A program made the position numbers and the translations under genes. The notes below the pieces were generated by a model. The model was not told the origin of the DNA, made no database searches, and worked only from the letters and a program-made list of their open reading frames with translations. A DNA stretch of 64,000 nt. It comes from Rosellinia necatrix (Eukaryota; Ascomycota; Sordariomycetes; Xylariales; Xylariaceae). Below, in pieces: positions 45,233 through 56,906 of the stretch. Each line of letters starts with the position of its first letter. Position 1 is the stretch's first letter. Location: NCBI GenBank assembly GCA_021209875.1, contig JAGYVD010000004.1, positions 2,294,001-2,358,000 on the forward strand. The letters run 5' to 3'.

Positions 45233-45855
45233 CTACCGGTTCCCCTGCATCTTTGCTTGCTCGAGCCTCTCTATCCTCGTTTCGAGGTCAGATATGGTGG
45301 CTATATAACGGGTACAACGTCTCTAGTTAGCTTTTGGTTCAGTTGCATCAAGGGCTCAGGGAGGGGCCCCAGGAACTGAGAGGCAAAGAAGAAAGGAAGA
45401 GCTGGATAACGCACCATTCATCTCAGCTCGGATCTCATCGTGCTCCAATCGCACCCAGAAATAGTAGGCTAACTGGTACGTGAAGATAGCCATGAGGAAG
45501 ACCTTGGCGATGGGGCGACCAAAGGTCTTATAGAAAGTCTTATGCTGTTTCGGGAAGAAAGAGGACGACGTCAGTTACTTGTTTTCTTCCCGCTCTCGTT
45601 TGTTTTCATTTGGGGTTTGTCGTTATTATTGTCATTATTTATCTGTCCTCATTCTCTCGTTTTTCACCGGAACCGGCGTGCACGTGGTGGCCTTACATTG
45701 AGTGATCCTTGTGGCTCTGGTTCGTGAGACGCCTGTGTTGATGAGAACCGCGCTCTTGGGAGCTGCCGAGCAGCCCAATATCGCGCCAATAGGTTGAAAG
45801 GGGGCATTGAGGCGCGCAAGGGCGCTAGTATTTGGCGTGTAGGCCTGGCAAACAT
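45233..45855 (-). CDS. Small mitochondrial membrane protein, conserved in fungi
   Basis: Three minus-strand exons: 45855-45697, 45544-45415, 45300-45233; 357 nt, 118 aa. The N-terminus MFARPTRQILAPLRASMPP followed by RYWAARQLPRARFSSTQ is Arg-rich without acids, a good matrix-targeting presequence with an RxFSS-like cleavage site. Exon 2 gives HKTFYKTFGRPIAKVFLMAI and TYQLAYYFWVRLEHDEIRAEMN with one TM helix (about 65-84). Exon 3 adds a short coiled coil, ISDLETRIERLEQAKMQ. The layout (presequence, one helix, C-terminal coiled coil) recalls inner-membrane assembly factors such as the INA-complex subunits, but I cannot assign an orthologue. The 152-bp first intron carries an in-frame stop, so splicing is required. 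Confidence 0.82.
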
Positions 45856-46610
45856 CGTGAGAGCTTGTGACGTTATCTGGTAGGTAGTTGGCTTGAGGGT
45901 GTCTGAACCCGACGCCTGACGCCGGGGGCTAGGTAAGGTAGTTGAAATGTGGCTTGAAGGCCTCCGGGGGGTGGGGTTGTGGCTCATATGCAGCAGGGAT
46001 GCCACGAGCTAGCTGGCATCGGCAAGGGCCTATAATCGGCAGGTCCCTTGCAGAGCTTCCCCATGCATCCGATATTACCTAAGAAGTAGGCGGTTCAAAG
46101 AGATGCTGATGGCGACAGGGGTCTTTTACTACACTCACTTCAAGACACATATCCACTCACTCCATCCTCTAATGCCCAGATCAAGTGTCGTGGCCGTAAC
46201 TCTTCAACGCCCGCAATCTATCTTCCCACCTCAGCCTCTCCCTCGTGCCTGTTGGCTTTGAGTCATAAATCGTGATAGGACATCTGTTCTCAGAAATCAT
46301 CGGGACTTATTCCCGTCATTTGGCGCCCCTACTTCTTTACATATATAGCATCCCGCCGTTACAATAGCCAGGCCTCGAGGCTAACTGTATATCGCCCCGT
46401 CTGATTCTTCGAATCTTCCATTTCAAGACTCCCGACGTCGATCGCTTCCACCGGATTGGACACTTACTTTGACCACCTGGGATTACCAAGACTCGAGTCT
46501 CTCCACGCGCCCGTGGACCACGATCCTACCCATAGCCCTATTTACGGCTGTGCAATTTACCATCTCCTCCCCGCCTCCAAACCCACAGCATACTTTACAA
46601 TCAAGACACA
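45856..46610. promoter_or_regulatory. Divergent promoter region, mitochondrial protein / RAMP4
   Basis: About 750 bp between divergent starts. The RAMP4 side (46350-46610) is CT- and CA-rich like a transcribed leader. The plus-strand frame 46469-46858 reads through the RAMP4 start and first intron and is not a real gene. Confidence 0.5.
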
Positions 46611-47009
46611 ATGGTAGGAAGTTCTCTGTCTCTCTCTCTCAAGACCGGGCCTCTGCAACAGCTAGACGGGGTGCTGTAAAGCTAACCTTCTCTCGTCTCC
46701 AACAACAGGCCCAGACCCTCGAGCAGCGCAGGCGCAACGCCAAGTTCGCAAAGGAACAGGACGCCCGCCGCGGCAAGGCCGAGACAGACATAAAGAAGCG
46801 TACCAAGGAGGTAGCAAAGTCGCCCATCTCGCCGTTCTGGCTCGGTAAGTTAGCCTAACCCCTTTCTACCCATCTGCCGCGGGATGGAAACTATGGATAT
46901 AATAGCGCCCGTACCGTCACTAATACGTGTTTCTCTCCGCGCAGGCATCCTCGGCTTCGTTGTATTCGGCGGCCTACTCTTTGAGGTCATCTCACGGGTC
47001 TTCTTCTAA
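46611..47009 (+). CDS. ysy6: RAMP4/Ysy6 family stress-associated ER protein
   Basis: Tail-anchored ER protein of the translocon (SERP1/RAMP4; yeast Ysy6), linked to stabilising membrane proteins under stress. Three exons: 46611-46613 (ATG only), 46709-46844, 46945-47009; 204 nt, 67 aa. Reading: M, then AQTLEQRRRNAKFAKEQDAR, RGKAETDIKKRTKEVAKSPI, SPFWLGILGFVVFGGLLFEV and ISRVFF. The Lys/Arg-rich cytosolic half and single C-terminal helix match the family, whose usual length is 65-75 aa. The first exon is only the start codon: the donor GTAGGA follows immediately and the acceptor is CAACAACAG. Intron 2 splits the Gly codon of LGIL. Confidence 0.93.
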
Positions 47010-47618
47010 TCGGCTGACGAGCTCGTTCATTTGCCAACCTCTAACATCGTCCAGGCCGGATGGTAAGAGAGCTGAGGCGCAAGGCTTCGAGTATTGGACT
47101 GCATAAGCTGGAGCGACGAAGCTACATCCGACGGAGGGAAAAGGGGGGTTGAACACCCTACCGGGACGAACCGACTATTTGACGTGTCCCAAGCAACTGG
47201 TGCCGGGAACAAAGACAAGCCCGTCGTATCCGCCTAGCTGTGTACAAGCATATTTATATACTGTTTTATATTTTTGGTTGCGTTTTTCTTTCTTTAGGGG
47301 AGCGGAATTATCGATGTCAAACGGCCCGTTGCGCGGAGAGTCATTATATAGTGTCAAATAAAAGGCCATGCGCAGTTTAAGAATCCTCACTAGCTGTCAT
47401 TCTAAGAGCCAGCAAATGCTCTTAAACAATCTATCTTATTGTTTAACTAACGACTTTGAAGTGGCCGGATTTCCTCTTGCCTTCGCCCGCTAAAAATTAG
47501 CAATAATTTTGTATCTGGCATCACCAAACATAACGGATGCGCTGCCCCAATCAGATGGTGGTACAATCGAACCTCTCTTCTGGAGCTCTAGATCCATGCG
47601 ATGTCAACGCAATGGACA
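47010..47618. other. Convergent 3' intergenic region
   Basis: Between RAMP4 and the KNOP1-like gene; contains both 3' UTRs. No gene seen. Confidence 0.5.
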
Positions 47619-48853
47619 TTAGGCCCCCAGCCCTCTCTTATGACTGTGCCCTTCTTGTTTCATCTTGATCCCGACATCAAACTGGCGTTCCAAGTCAGAC
47701 TGCATCTTCGCTATATCGGCCTTAGATGAAGCTGAGGTGGTGTGGTTGCTACTAGCTCCTTCACTGGCCTTTCCAGCACCTAGTAGTCGTAGGAACTTCT
47801 CCTTCCTCTTAGAGCCACCTTCTAAAGCCGAGACATTCCACTGCTCCCCGTCATGGGTTTGGGTTTCGTCTACAATGGGTCCTCCCTCCCTTTTATCCCT
47901 CTTCTTTTTGTGTTTCTTGTCCTTGGGGACCTCATTAACATCCGTCTGCTCGGTAGCTTCGCTTCCCTCATCTGCATGGCCCTTTGCATCTTTCTTCTTC
48001 TTCTTCTTCTTCTCTTTCTTGGTAGTGGGTATGTCGGCCTCATCCTCGTCATTGTCGTCATTTGTGTCCTCTACCTTGCGCTTCTTTCTTTTCTCCTTAG
48101 GGATCCGAATGTCGTCGTTCGTAGCGCCCGCGGAAGGTACAACTGCTGTTTCCTCTTCGGCTTCACGCTTGCGTTTCTCGGCTCGTTTCTCCTCTTTCTC
48201 CTCTTTCTTCTTGTGCTTCTTCTCTGGTTTGGGTTCCTCGGCCTGGGGATTTACCGAGTCTCCATTGGCTGTCCGGGGCGCATCTAGAGGAATGTAATCT
48301 TCATTTTCAGGATCCTGTGCCATTTCCTCGATCTCCTTCTTGAGTTTGTTTTTCTGTTTATCTTCCTCCTGCCCAATTGTTAGTAAATCGGAGCAATTTT
48401 TGTGTTGAAACGAGTATGGTGCCGTACATCTTTCAGCTCATCAAGGAGATCGGCCCGGGCTCTGGCCTGCTGCGCCTCGGCAAATAGCTTGCGCGCTTGC
48501 GCCTCGAGCTTGTCGGCGCGCTGGCGGAGACGTTTGCGGCGCTTCTCTTGCTTATGAGGTCGATTGGCTAACTTCTTCTGCTTATCGATAGCCTTGCGCT
48601 CTGGGGTCCATTTCGCGGCATGCTGAACGTTGAGCTTCCGGGCTTTCTTGGCCTCGGATTTGGCATGGCGCTTGTCACGGCGGAGGGCGGCTCGGAGTAT
48701 TCGCTGCTCTTCTTGCCGCTTGAGTTTTGCCTCTAATACAGGTCAGAAAGGGTATTACACATGATTTGAGCGGAAGTCATCTCTACCCTGAGCCTCGGCA
48801 TCCGCTCGTAACTTCGCAGTGTCCACCTTCTCCCAAGGACCTTCGTCACCCAT
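47619..48853 (-). CDS. Lys-rich nucleolar protein, KNOP1/small-acidic-protein-domain type
   Basis: Three minus-strand exons: 48853-48787, 48732-48428, 48368-47619; 1122 nt, 373 aa. It starts MGDEGPWEKVDTAKLRADAE, followed by a long charged coiled-coil (EEQRILRAALRRDKRHAKSE, KRRKRLRQRADKLEAQARKL). Then come several KKHKKK / KKEKKKKKKK nuclear or nucleolar localisation runs separated by acidic patches. The C-terminal 60 residues carry WNVSALEGGSKRKEKFLRLL GAGK and DLERQFDVGIKMKQEG. That is the small acidic protein-like domain found in KNOP1 and its fungal relatives, here with the W...KFLRLLG core. A role in ribosome biogenesis is inferred from composition. It is divergent from recyclin-1. The plus-strand frames opposite the Lys repeats are shadows. 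Confidence 0.85.
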
Positions 48854-49518
48854 TTTTATTTGTTGTCGGCTAGGCTAAATTTTTTGAGGATAGAGTCAAT
48901 TGAAGATGGGCAAATTCGAGGGAAGGCCCAAAGAAGGCTCTGCGATGATATTGAGGCCCCGGGTGCCAATGGCGAGGTTGTTGGCGCAAATTGCACAGCA
49001 GATTTCATGTACTCTGGCTGGATGTAACTTTGGGGGGGAAAAAAGTTACATGGTTCGCATTTCTGCCAGATTGGTCGCGGGGCTAGGAAGGCGGTGGAAC
49101 TAGCTTCCTAGCTAGGCTACCAATCTGATACCTACTAGCCCAGCGACTATCTAGGTAGCCTGCGACTGTTGACAGCGGAGGGCAACTGGTCATACCTAGG
49201 TAGGTAGGTACCCCACACTAACAAAGTGTGGTTTGGTCATTGCCCTGGTCCCTGACCTAGCCCCCATACATACCGCCTCCGCATCACTAATCCCCTACCC
49301 AATGGCAAGCAGAGGGATGCTGCATTTTCCCACGCCCATCGCGGTCCAGGGCCAAATCTTGTCAATGTGTCTCGTAGCCCTCCCTCAACGAGATCATACA
49401 ACTCGCGCGGCCAGCTCACCCTAGAATCAATAGTCCACGCGCAAAAGTTTCCGCACCCCTTTTTAACCAACGTTTCTATGGACCAACCTCTTAGGAAGCA
49501 AAGCCCAGATGGTCTCGG
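48854..49518. promoter_or_regulatory. Divergent promoter region, KNOP1-like / recyclin-1
   Basis: About 660 bp shared by two divergent genes. A CCTAGGTAGGTAGGTACC block lies at 49196-49213. No other element recognised. Confidence 0.5.
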
Positions 49519-52324
49519 ATGAAGCCATCCAACATGGCAACCTACAAGCACACGCCGCAGGCGGCCGCGCCACCCAAGGCGAGCATTCTCAGTGCACTGC
49601 GAGCAACGTCTATGCTGGAAACGAAAGCAGCGCTGCCTGCCGGTATTGTCCCTTCACTCCCGTCGTAACTGCCGCATTGGGGGGCTGACACAGGTTCTCA
49701 CAGAGGTCATATTCTCCATCCTCGACTACTTGCCCATTCCCGACCTCATGCGTTTCGCAAGGACATCTTCCCGTATGCGTGAAATGGTGTACGATGATAC
49801 AAGATGGGTGACCAGGCTGAAGAGCATGGGCCTCTGGAGCGATTTGGAAGCGAAGAAAAGATTTGACGATGCTATGAGAAGAAAACTTGATGCAACCGCT
49901 CGGCCACCTGCGAATGGTGGCTCGGCCCACGTAGCCGGCAAGGAAGGGGGTACGACCATTTTCGATGCTGCTATAGAAGAGGAACGACGCTTGGCAGAGG
50001 CTACGCGATCCGCCCGGCAGGCAGAAGCCGCTGTCGATGGCTTCGAAACCTTGAGCCTGAATCCCACCCAACCCAAATCTCCCTTTGAAGACCCAGCCGC
50101 GCTTCTCACCGTCCTCAAGAACGTTCGTAGCGTCCGCGGCCATGCACGACAAGAATTCAGCAAGGTGTATGGAGCCTTAGCACCCTTCTATTATGATCTA
50201 GCTCAAGCCAAAACTCATACTGAGCCGGTCGTCTTCAAGGTGTTCCGGGACCCTGAGAGACAGGCACAGATGCTATCTAATCTACAGACGTTTAGCAAGT
50301 GCGACTGGACTGATGGTTGGTCGCAGAGAGTGGCAAAACTTTCAAGCATGGTGACAATCTTCGAGGGTGCTGTGTTGCGCGAGTTCGAGCAAGGCTATGA
50401 GTTCTGGGATGTCGATGGTAGAATGCGACGATACGCTCATGTTCTTTTCTCATTGAACGGAGGCAGCGCATCCACGGATCTCTTCATACAAAAACATCCA
50501 ATGTTTGACGATCGTGAAGCACTTGGAAACCCCATCGACTGCATTAATCATGCACCTCGCGACGACATCACGCTTGAACCCTCTCGTGCTTTCTTTGAGC
50601 TGCTCCTACGGAAGCTGAACGAGCAGAGTACCAATATAGTTCGCATATTTCCCCAACCGGCTGTCGTCTTTCGGTCATTTGTCGAAAAAGTCCGCGAGGA
50701 TATCATAATGGAGTATGTTACCCCATTGTTGGATGTAACTCATGATAGGAATACAGCCATCTATCTTAAAGCCATGTCAGGTCTATTTGAGCAGTGCATG
50801 CAATTTGTGCATTCCCTAGAGTGGCCTAAAGGCTCTGGTCTTTCGATTGAAGATCATGCGAAAGCAATATGCCTCAAAGTATTCGAGCCACACATGGATC
50901 TGTACCTTCAGGAGGAGCTGGATAACTTTACAGCACACGCAGAGTACGAGGTTGGCAACTGGGAGCAGAAATTATCAGAGCAAGACGCCACGGTGGAATC
51001 ATTCTACATGGGGAGTTTCAACCGGCAAGCCGACAAGAATGATTTCTTGAGTTCTTTCAAAAAGGTAGTAATGATGCCTGTATCCGTTCTCCCTAGCGCT
51101 TTCGGAAGCAGCAAACCCACCATGACGGCAACCGCCATAAACCCAACATTTCGTCATTCAATAGCTGGTACTCCGGTATCATCCAGACCCCAGACACCCG
51201 GGCTCGGAAACAACCCGGAGCGATCTAGCAGCCCGCTCCCCTCCGAAGTACCAACCGACGAATTGAAAGCAAAGGCAGCACTAATGGCAAATCGACTCGA
51301 AGGGATTAAAAGTCTTTTTAGCATCGAGGTTGCTTTGGACCTAGTACATGCTGCTAAGGAGGGTCTGGGTCGAGCAGCCAAATTCGTCCGGTTAGGTGGG
51401 CAAGTGGGCGAAGAGGCGCGGGAGCAATGTGAGGCAATTTTCGTGGCGTTGGTCAAAGTTCTTGGCCAGACTCACGTAAAGAACGGATTTAGCAAGGCGG
51501 TTGACCATCTCTCACGTTACAATCCTCGTGAGATAAGTGATCACAGCCAAACCGCTGTCGCACCGCTCGTTATATTTATTGAACTGGTCAATGTGGGTGA
51601 TATCATCTCACAAATGATCGACGTTTTTTACGAACAACAGCTTGCCGCGCCTAAAATCGCTGACAAAAACGATTTCATGGACCCAGCTGGATTGGCCAAA
51701 AAGAAATTTGAGCAGATGCTTGACGAGAACGTCGCAGCGGGGCTCAACAAAGGCATTGACGTGCTTATGGACGAGGTCGAATATTTATGTGCTACTACGC
51801 AGTTGCCTACAGACTACAACCCGCCATCATCTCCGGGTGTTGGATTATCAAACGGCTCCGATCTCGGCCCGACTATTACAGCTAGACGTATCACTGAGCT
51901 GGTCTCCTCTCACACAAAGATGTTGACCGGCAGCACAGAAAAGACAATGCTGGATGTCTTCAACGGCGAGGTTGGACTGCGGCTATTTACAGCTCTATGC
52001 AAGCACCTTAAACGGCAACGCATCAGCACAGAAGGCGCCGTGAATTTAATTGCAGATATGACCATTTACTTTGAATATATCAGGACGCTGAAGAATCAAG
52101 ATCTGCTGGTATATTTCAAAGCACTTAGAGAACTCAGCCAAATCTATTTGATTGACGCACGACATGCAAAGGAAATGGCGACTATTATCGCCGATGGCGA
52201 CCGGTTTGGCGGTGTATTTCGCGCCGAAGAGGTGTATGAATACGCCGAGAGGCGAGCCGATTGGTACCAAGTCAAGCGAGACGTCGAAAAGGCTATGTAC
52301 GGGTTGGAATGTGCGATCATGTGA
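49519..52324 (+). CDS. rcy1: Recyclin-1 (F-box plus Sec10-like exocyst domain)
   Basis: F-box protein of endosomal recycling and exocytosis (yeast Rcy1, fission yeast Pof6). Two exons, 49519-49642 and 49704-52324, 2745 nt, 914 aa; a second in-frame Met (49534, MATYKHTPQAA) gives 909 aa. Of two possible acceptors I chose 49701-49703 because it joins LPA to EVIFSILDYLPIPDLMRFAR, a normal F-box (about 39-85), which binds Skp1. A disordered linker then leads to a long helical Sec10-like region (from about residue 190: FSKVYGALAPFYYDLAQAK, FVEKVREDIIMEYVTPLLD, LVIFIELVNVGDIISQMID, LVYFKALRELSQIYLID). The last residues CAIM form a CAAX box, so prenylation is expected, as in yeast Rcy1. An out-of-frame ATG at 49509 opens an overlapping upstream ORF that could lower translation. 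Confidence 0.92.
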
Positions 52325-55300
52325 AGCGGCATATCCTAAGACTGTTGAATCGATATGCGGTAGCCGGCACCAGTATAGGTCGGTGACTCCGACTCGGTCA
52401 AAGGCAAGATCAAATTCCCTCTATGAAAATGACGCATCGGCGGACCAATAAATAGCCAGGTCCGACAGCTTGCCGGCTCTTAATTCGGCTCTGATTACGA
52501 CGGTGATTTAGACAATTCTGCTTCTTGTCCCCATCACTCGGTCCGATCTCGATTCCAAATTAGGACGAGAATCAGGACCATGAGGATTATAATCACAATC
52601 AGGATAGTTGGACAGAGTGTAGCTCACCGCTCCTATCTCTCGATTATGAAAGATCTCAGCAGCATCGAAAGTGATTGGCGCCTGCCCGCGCGGCTATTCG
52701 CCAAGCTTTCATCTGACATACTCTCCGCCGCCTCACATAGTGGTTTTAGGATAGTGTTCCGAGCCGTTGACCCATTATTGGCAGATCGAAGCAAACTCCC
52801 GGTTTACATGCAGCTACGCCACGTGCACCAGCCAGGATTGCCCTCAAGGGCGAAAGGTCTGCCCGATCGGCAGCACCTGCCTAGACACGCCCACTACTAT
52901 GTTTTTACAAGGTGTCGTTTGACTAACCACGCCGGACACGCTGCCTCGGACAAGCGCCAGGGAAGGCCTTCGTCGAGCGAAACTTGAAATGAGTCCTAGG
53001 GTCATCCGGCTCCCTTCGCAGTATAGGTCGGTGTCCGAAAAAGTTGGCGTTCGCTTTGAATGAGTTGGCTCCCAAGCGCCCCTTTGTTCCGGCTATCCGA
53101 CTATGCCCTGCTTTTTGTGAAAAGGGACAAAACTGATCAAAGATCGCCGTGGGAATGCCTTGCAGACATAGAATATGCCTGCGCTAAAATGGCAGGCATG
53201 AGAAACCTATGTATGCGGCACCCCTTGTGGGCCAACGACTGGGGTTAAATGGTGCAGGGGATACCCGGTAGTTGTTTAATCAAGCTCAAGACACAGCGCT
53301 CTCATCAGTCAGTAATAACCAGATTCACTTCGCGCCTCTTACCCTCATGATCGTTTTTCACGCATAAGGAAGCCGTCAGGGACAAGAGGAGACCCCGGTC
53401 TATTCATTACGTATCGAAGCTAGCTCTACATCCTCAGAAGGGTCAAAATAACCGAAGCTGCAAAGTGCGAGTCAGTGGGTATGCACCCCACAAGACGCGG
53501 TGTGTCGACGGTGAATTCGGAAAGGAATACTTGTTTGCATAACTTGTTGACCCCAAGACACCGTGCTTAATAGTCGGCAGGCAGTATCTATCGTAGCGTG
53601 GAGCTTGGCATGCACCATCTCACTATTAATATCCAATGACAGCCGGATCAGGTTGAGGGCCTTAGCTGAGTTAGCTGAGACCAAAGATGAGCCAATAAGA
53701 ATTAAGGCCTTGTGATGAATTACCAGCAATTCGTCCAACGATTTGAAAAAGACCCCTTGACGATATATTCCAAGCCCGGACTTAGTAACTTACTGTACAC
53801 ATACCACGCGAGACGTATCCGTCGAAGTGCAGCATGCACGCTATTGACCTGTCCCCTTGTTGGAGGGGGTAACATGGGGCGAGAGACCAACTGGCAAGCT
53901 GTTATTTTACAAGGAGGTCTTGGCAAGGCAGACACCCACACTGATGGCTACCGAGATCCGCTTAGGGCCTATCTAGCGGTACAACCGTTAGCATAGCTGC
54001 AGGTCTGTGAAATCTCGTGGCGTGTTTGAATATGATCGACCAACTGGGCATATCAGCCTTATCCTGGTGTCTTGGGGCTCCCACACGTTTTAACTGAACT
54101 TGGTAATAACTAGCAGTTCCGGACTACCTATCTATCTGGTGTAGAGACACACCCGCAGTCCCCGCGCGCGCATGGGGCGTGGACGTCATCCCCATCCTTT
54201 GGACGAATTACTTACTTCGTGCAGTGTCCTCACAGGCTTACGGCGGCAACCTAGTGCGTCTTCTGGGCTGGACACTAGCAAGCCAGTGCTCACAATGCGA
54301 CCCGCCTACTCGGAACAGGCGTTAGACTAGCAGCATGGTTAGTGACGCGGGACATACATCACCGCCCTCTGCCATCGAAGTCTCTACAAGTCACGAGGAC
54401 CCCATTCACAATCGCGATGCGCGAGCTGGCCAATGTATTGTGTACAATATTGATCGATATGTATTAGACAACGTACACTAGGCCGGCCAAGGAACCGCCG
54501 TGGGCGCTCGGAACGTGCCATCAAGGGTCGAGATAAGTTAGCGCATTGGCCCTAGCCCAGTCGATAGAAGATTCTAATTGAACTCCCTGTCCTCACCTTG
54601 CTGCCACCCCCTTCGCGATGAGGAGTGCAGGTGGATCAATAGGGATCTCCGACAATACCCTTGCAAAGCGAACCCGGGCCCGGACGTCGACCTCTTCGTC
54701 CGCCCAGGTGAATGAATACATGCGTACATGCCTCCTGGGTTAGTTATGTATACATCCACGCATCTGATACGCCATGGCTCCAAATAGCCACAATGAATCA
54801 GTATCTCTCCAGCATCCTTTCAGCCCTCGTGGAGCTGACGGGTTGGTTATTTTGGTCAACACAGGCAGTCTAGACTCTATCCGACGAGCTGTCATGCCTT
54901 ACCGAAATTCGACTCGACAACAATCGGGGCTCGATGCCGGAGAGGCTCCCCTTCGTGACCATGGCCAGGCGCGCGAAGGCGAGTGTGTAGAGTAGTAATA
55001 GTGGTAGCAGCAGCAGTGTCGTGTACGGGCAGCGACCCACCACAAGCGCGGGTGACGTTCGCTTAGAGAATTAGACGCCTTATCTAGGGGCGCCGAATCG
55101 AGAGAAGCTCGAGTCTTCTCCAGACTAACACAATAGGATCTAGCTACTGTTTAGTCTACACCACACTACGTGAGCCCCCTCTTCGCTTATCGAAGTCTGA
55201 ATTAAATCAGTGATCGTCCGGTTTGCTCCACCGGAAGCGGCCGGGATTTAGAGAGCCGTTATGTATCCCCAAGGGCTCGACTCCGACGATTCTGAGCTCC

Positions 55301-56906
55301 GGAACGACTCGTCGAATCGACGTCCTATTCGTCTTATTGTTGTTACCTAACTTAGCACTCTCGAAATGCACCCTCGTCGCACCACATCGGACGAGATTGC
55401 AGCATTGCCGCCTCGCGAGCGGAATGCCAGCCAGGGTCTTGAATAACATCGCGCTAGGTGCATGCACCCAAGCCATGACAGATTGGCTCACGACGTCAGC
55501 TACCCATGCAGCCCGAGCTTGATACAGCTCGTTAGTAACTACCTGCCTACATGCAGTTGTATTATGTATTATGTACATACAAGAGTATGGGTGCCCCACC
55601 CCTTCCAGCCGCGAGCTTCGGCTCGTGCTGGGTTTGGGCCTAGCACTCGGGCCTCTCCCCCTGCTTCCCATACGACGTATGTGCCGACGAACACCACCAT
55701 GGTAAAGGAAAAGAAAAGAAGGAGAAGCAGACAAAAAAAAAAAAAAAAAAAAAAGAGATAGAGAGAGACGGAAAACCGCCCTAAGTAGACCGTCCTTACT
55801 ATCTGTCTATTACTTACAATTAATTTGATGTTACTCTTTGTGGCCTAGGGGCAAGCCGTGTCTCTCTCTCGCTCTCCCCTCCGCCTCTGCCTCTGCCTCG
55901 CCCTCCCTCCCTCCCTCTCTCCCTCACAACTCCCACTAACTAATTCCAAGACCTCCCTCCCACCAGGTCCCAACCACTCCCAGCTTCTCATCTACGGGAC
56001 TTCCACTATACTAGGCATTTTAGGCATTAACTATCGCCTTAGCTCCCGGGGTACCTCGTGATGTCTCGTGCTGCGACAAACGTCCTTGATGTGATGGGCC
56101 CGTTCATCCTTCAGGCCTCCGTCAACACCCCGAGCAGACTTCCTAGTGTGCCCGGCCGGGATATACAATGTCGTTACCTCTACATGCCACGAGCTAGGAT
56201 CCATAACTGTGAATCCTCCCGATGCCAGCTATCGAATACGTGCCCGCGTTGGCACGTAGCCGCACTGGGGCACAAAACCTGACGACGATTTTTGTCATCC
56301 GGTCACCACTTTTGCAGACCGAACATCCAGCCATGGCAACTCGTGCTCCGGTCTGCGGATACCAGCTGACGTTGTAGCACTGTTGGAGCCTCGATAAAAA
56401 AAGGTAGGGCCTGGAGACATCCACCAATACACATATTATCCCTCCAGCTCCTGACTAGATGCTACGGCAACGGACTTGGGCGATGAGCAGCTCGAGAATT
56501 AAACCCTGCTTTCTTACCTCGTGCTTCATCTCACGGTTACATTTGTGACAGCATCACCGTGTGCGGATGGACGGCAGCCTAGGACTTGGAAAGAACCTTT
56601 GCGAAGTACAGCCTCTCTTGTCCGATATATTAGACGGCTATCCCAGAGCACTCGAGGGGAGAGAACCCTTCCACTTCACAGATGCCAGAGGACCAAGATC
56701 ACCCATCCCCATTGTCATCTCCAACTACCCCTACGCTACCTCGGGCACATCTCAGAAGAGAATTACGACAAGCCCAGCCAGCATCGAACATCTTGACAAC
56801 AATCATCTCCTCAACAACCCCCGCTGTTTCTCCTTCAATATCCCCGAGAATTAGGCCGCCCGTACCCCCAGAGAGAGACTCAGAGACACATATAGATACG
56901 GGAACC
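52325..56906. other. 4.6 kb stretch without a confident gene
   Basis: ORFs up to 175 codons (55207-55734, minus) and 135 codons (52580-52987, plus) have no motifs. A 15-bp direct repeat (CAGTATAGGTCGGTG) occurs at 52370-52384 and 53020-53034. Poly-A lies at 55733-55754, and a CT-rich tract (about 55860-55930) precedes the bZIP gene by 1 kb. The minus frame 53472-53738 is Leu/Ser-rich and helical-looking but unassigned. Confidence 0.5.

Noticed and set aside
46469..46858. 129-codon plus ORF covering RAMP4
   Set aside because: It reads through the first intron; the RAMP4 family N-terminus is obtained only by splicing ATG to the 46709 exon.
47665..48297. 210-codon plus ORF rich in Ser and Phe
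   Set aside because: Antisense shadow of the Lys-rich KNOP1-like exon.
55207..55734. 175-codon minus ORF
   Set aside because: No domain, low-complexity start, and an equally open plus-strand frame across the same bases.
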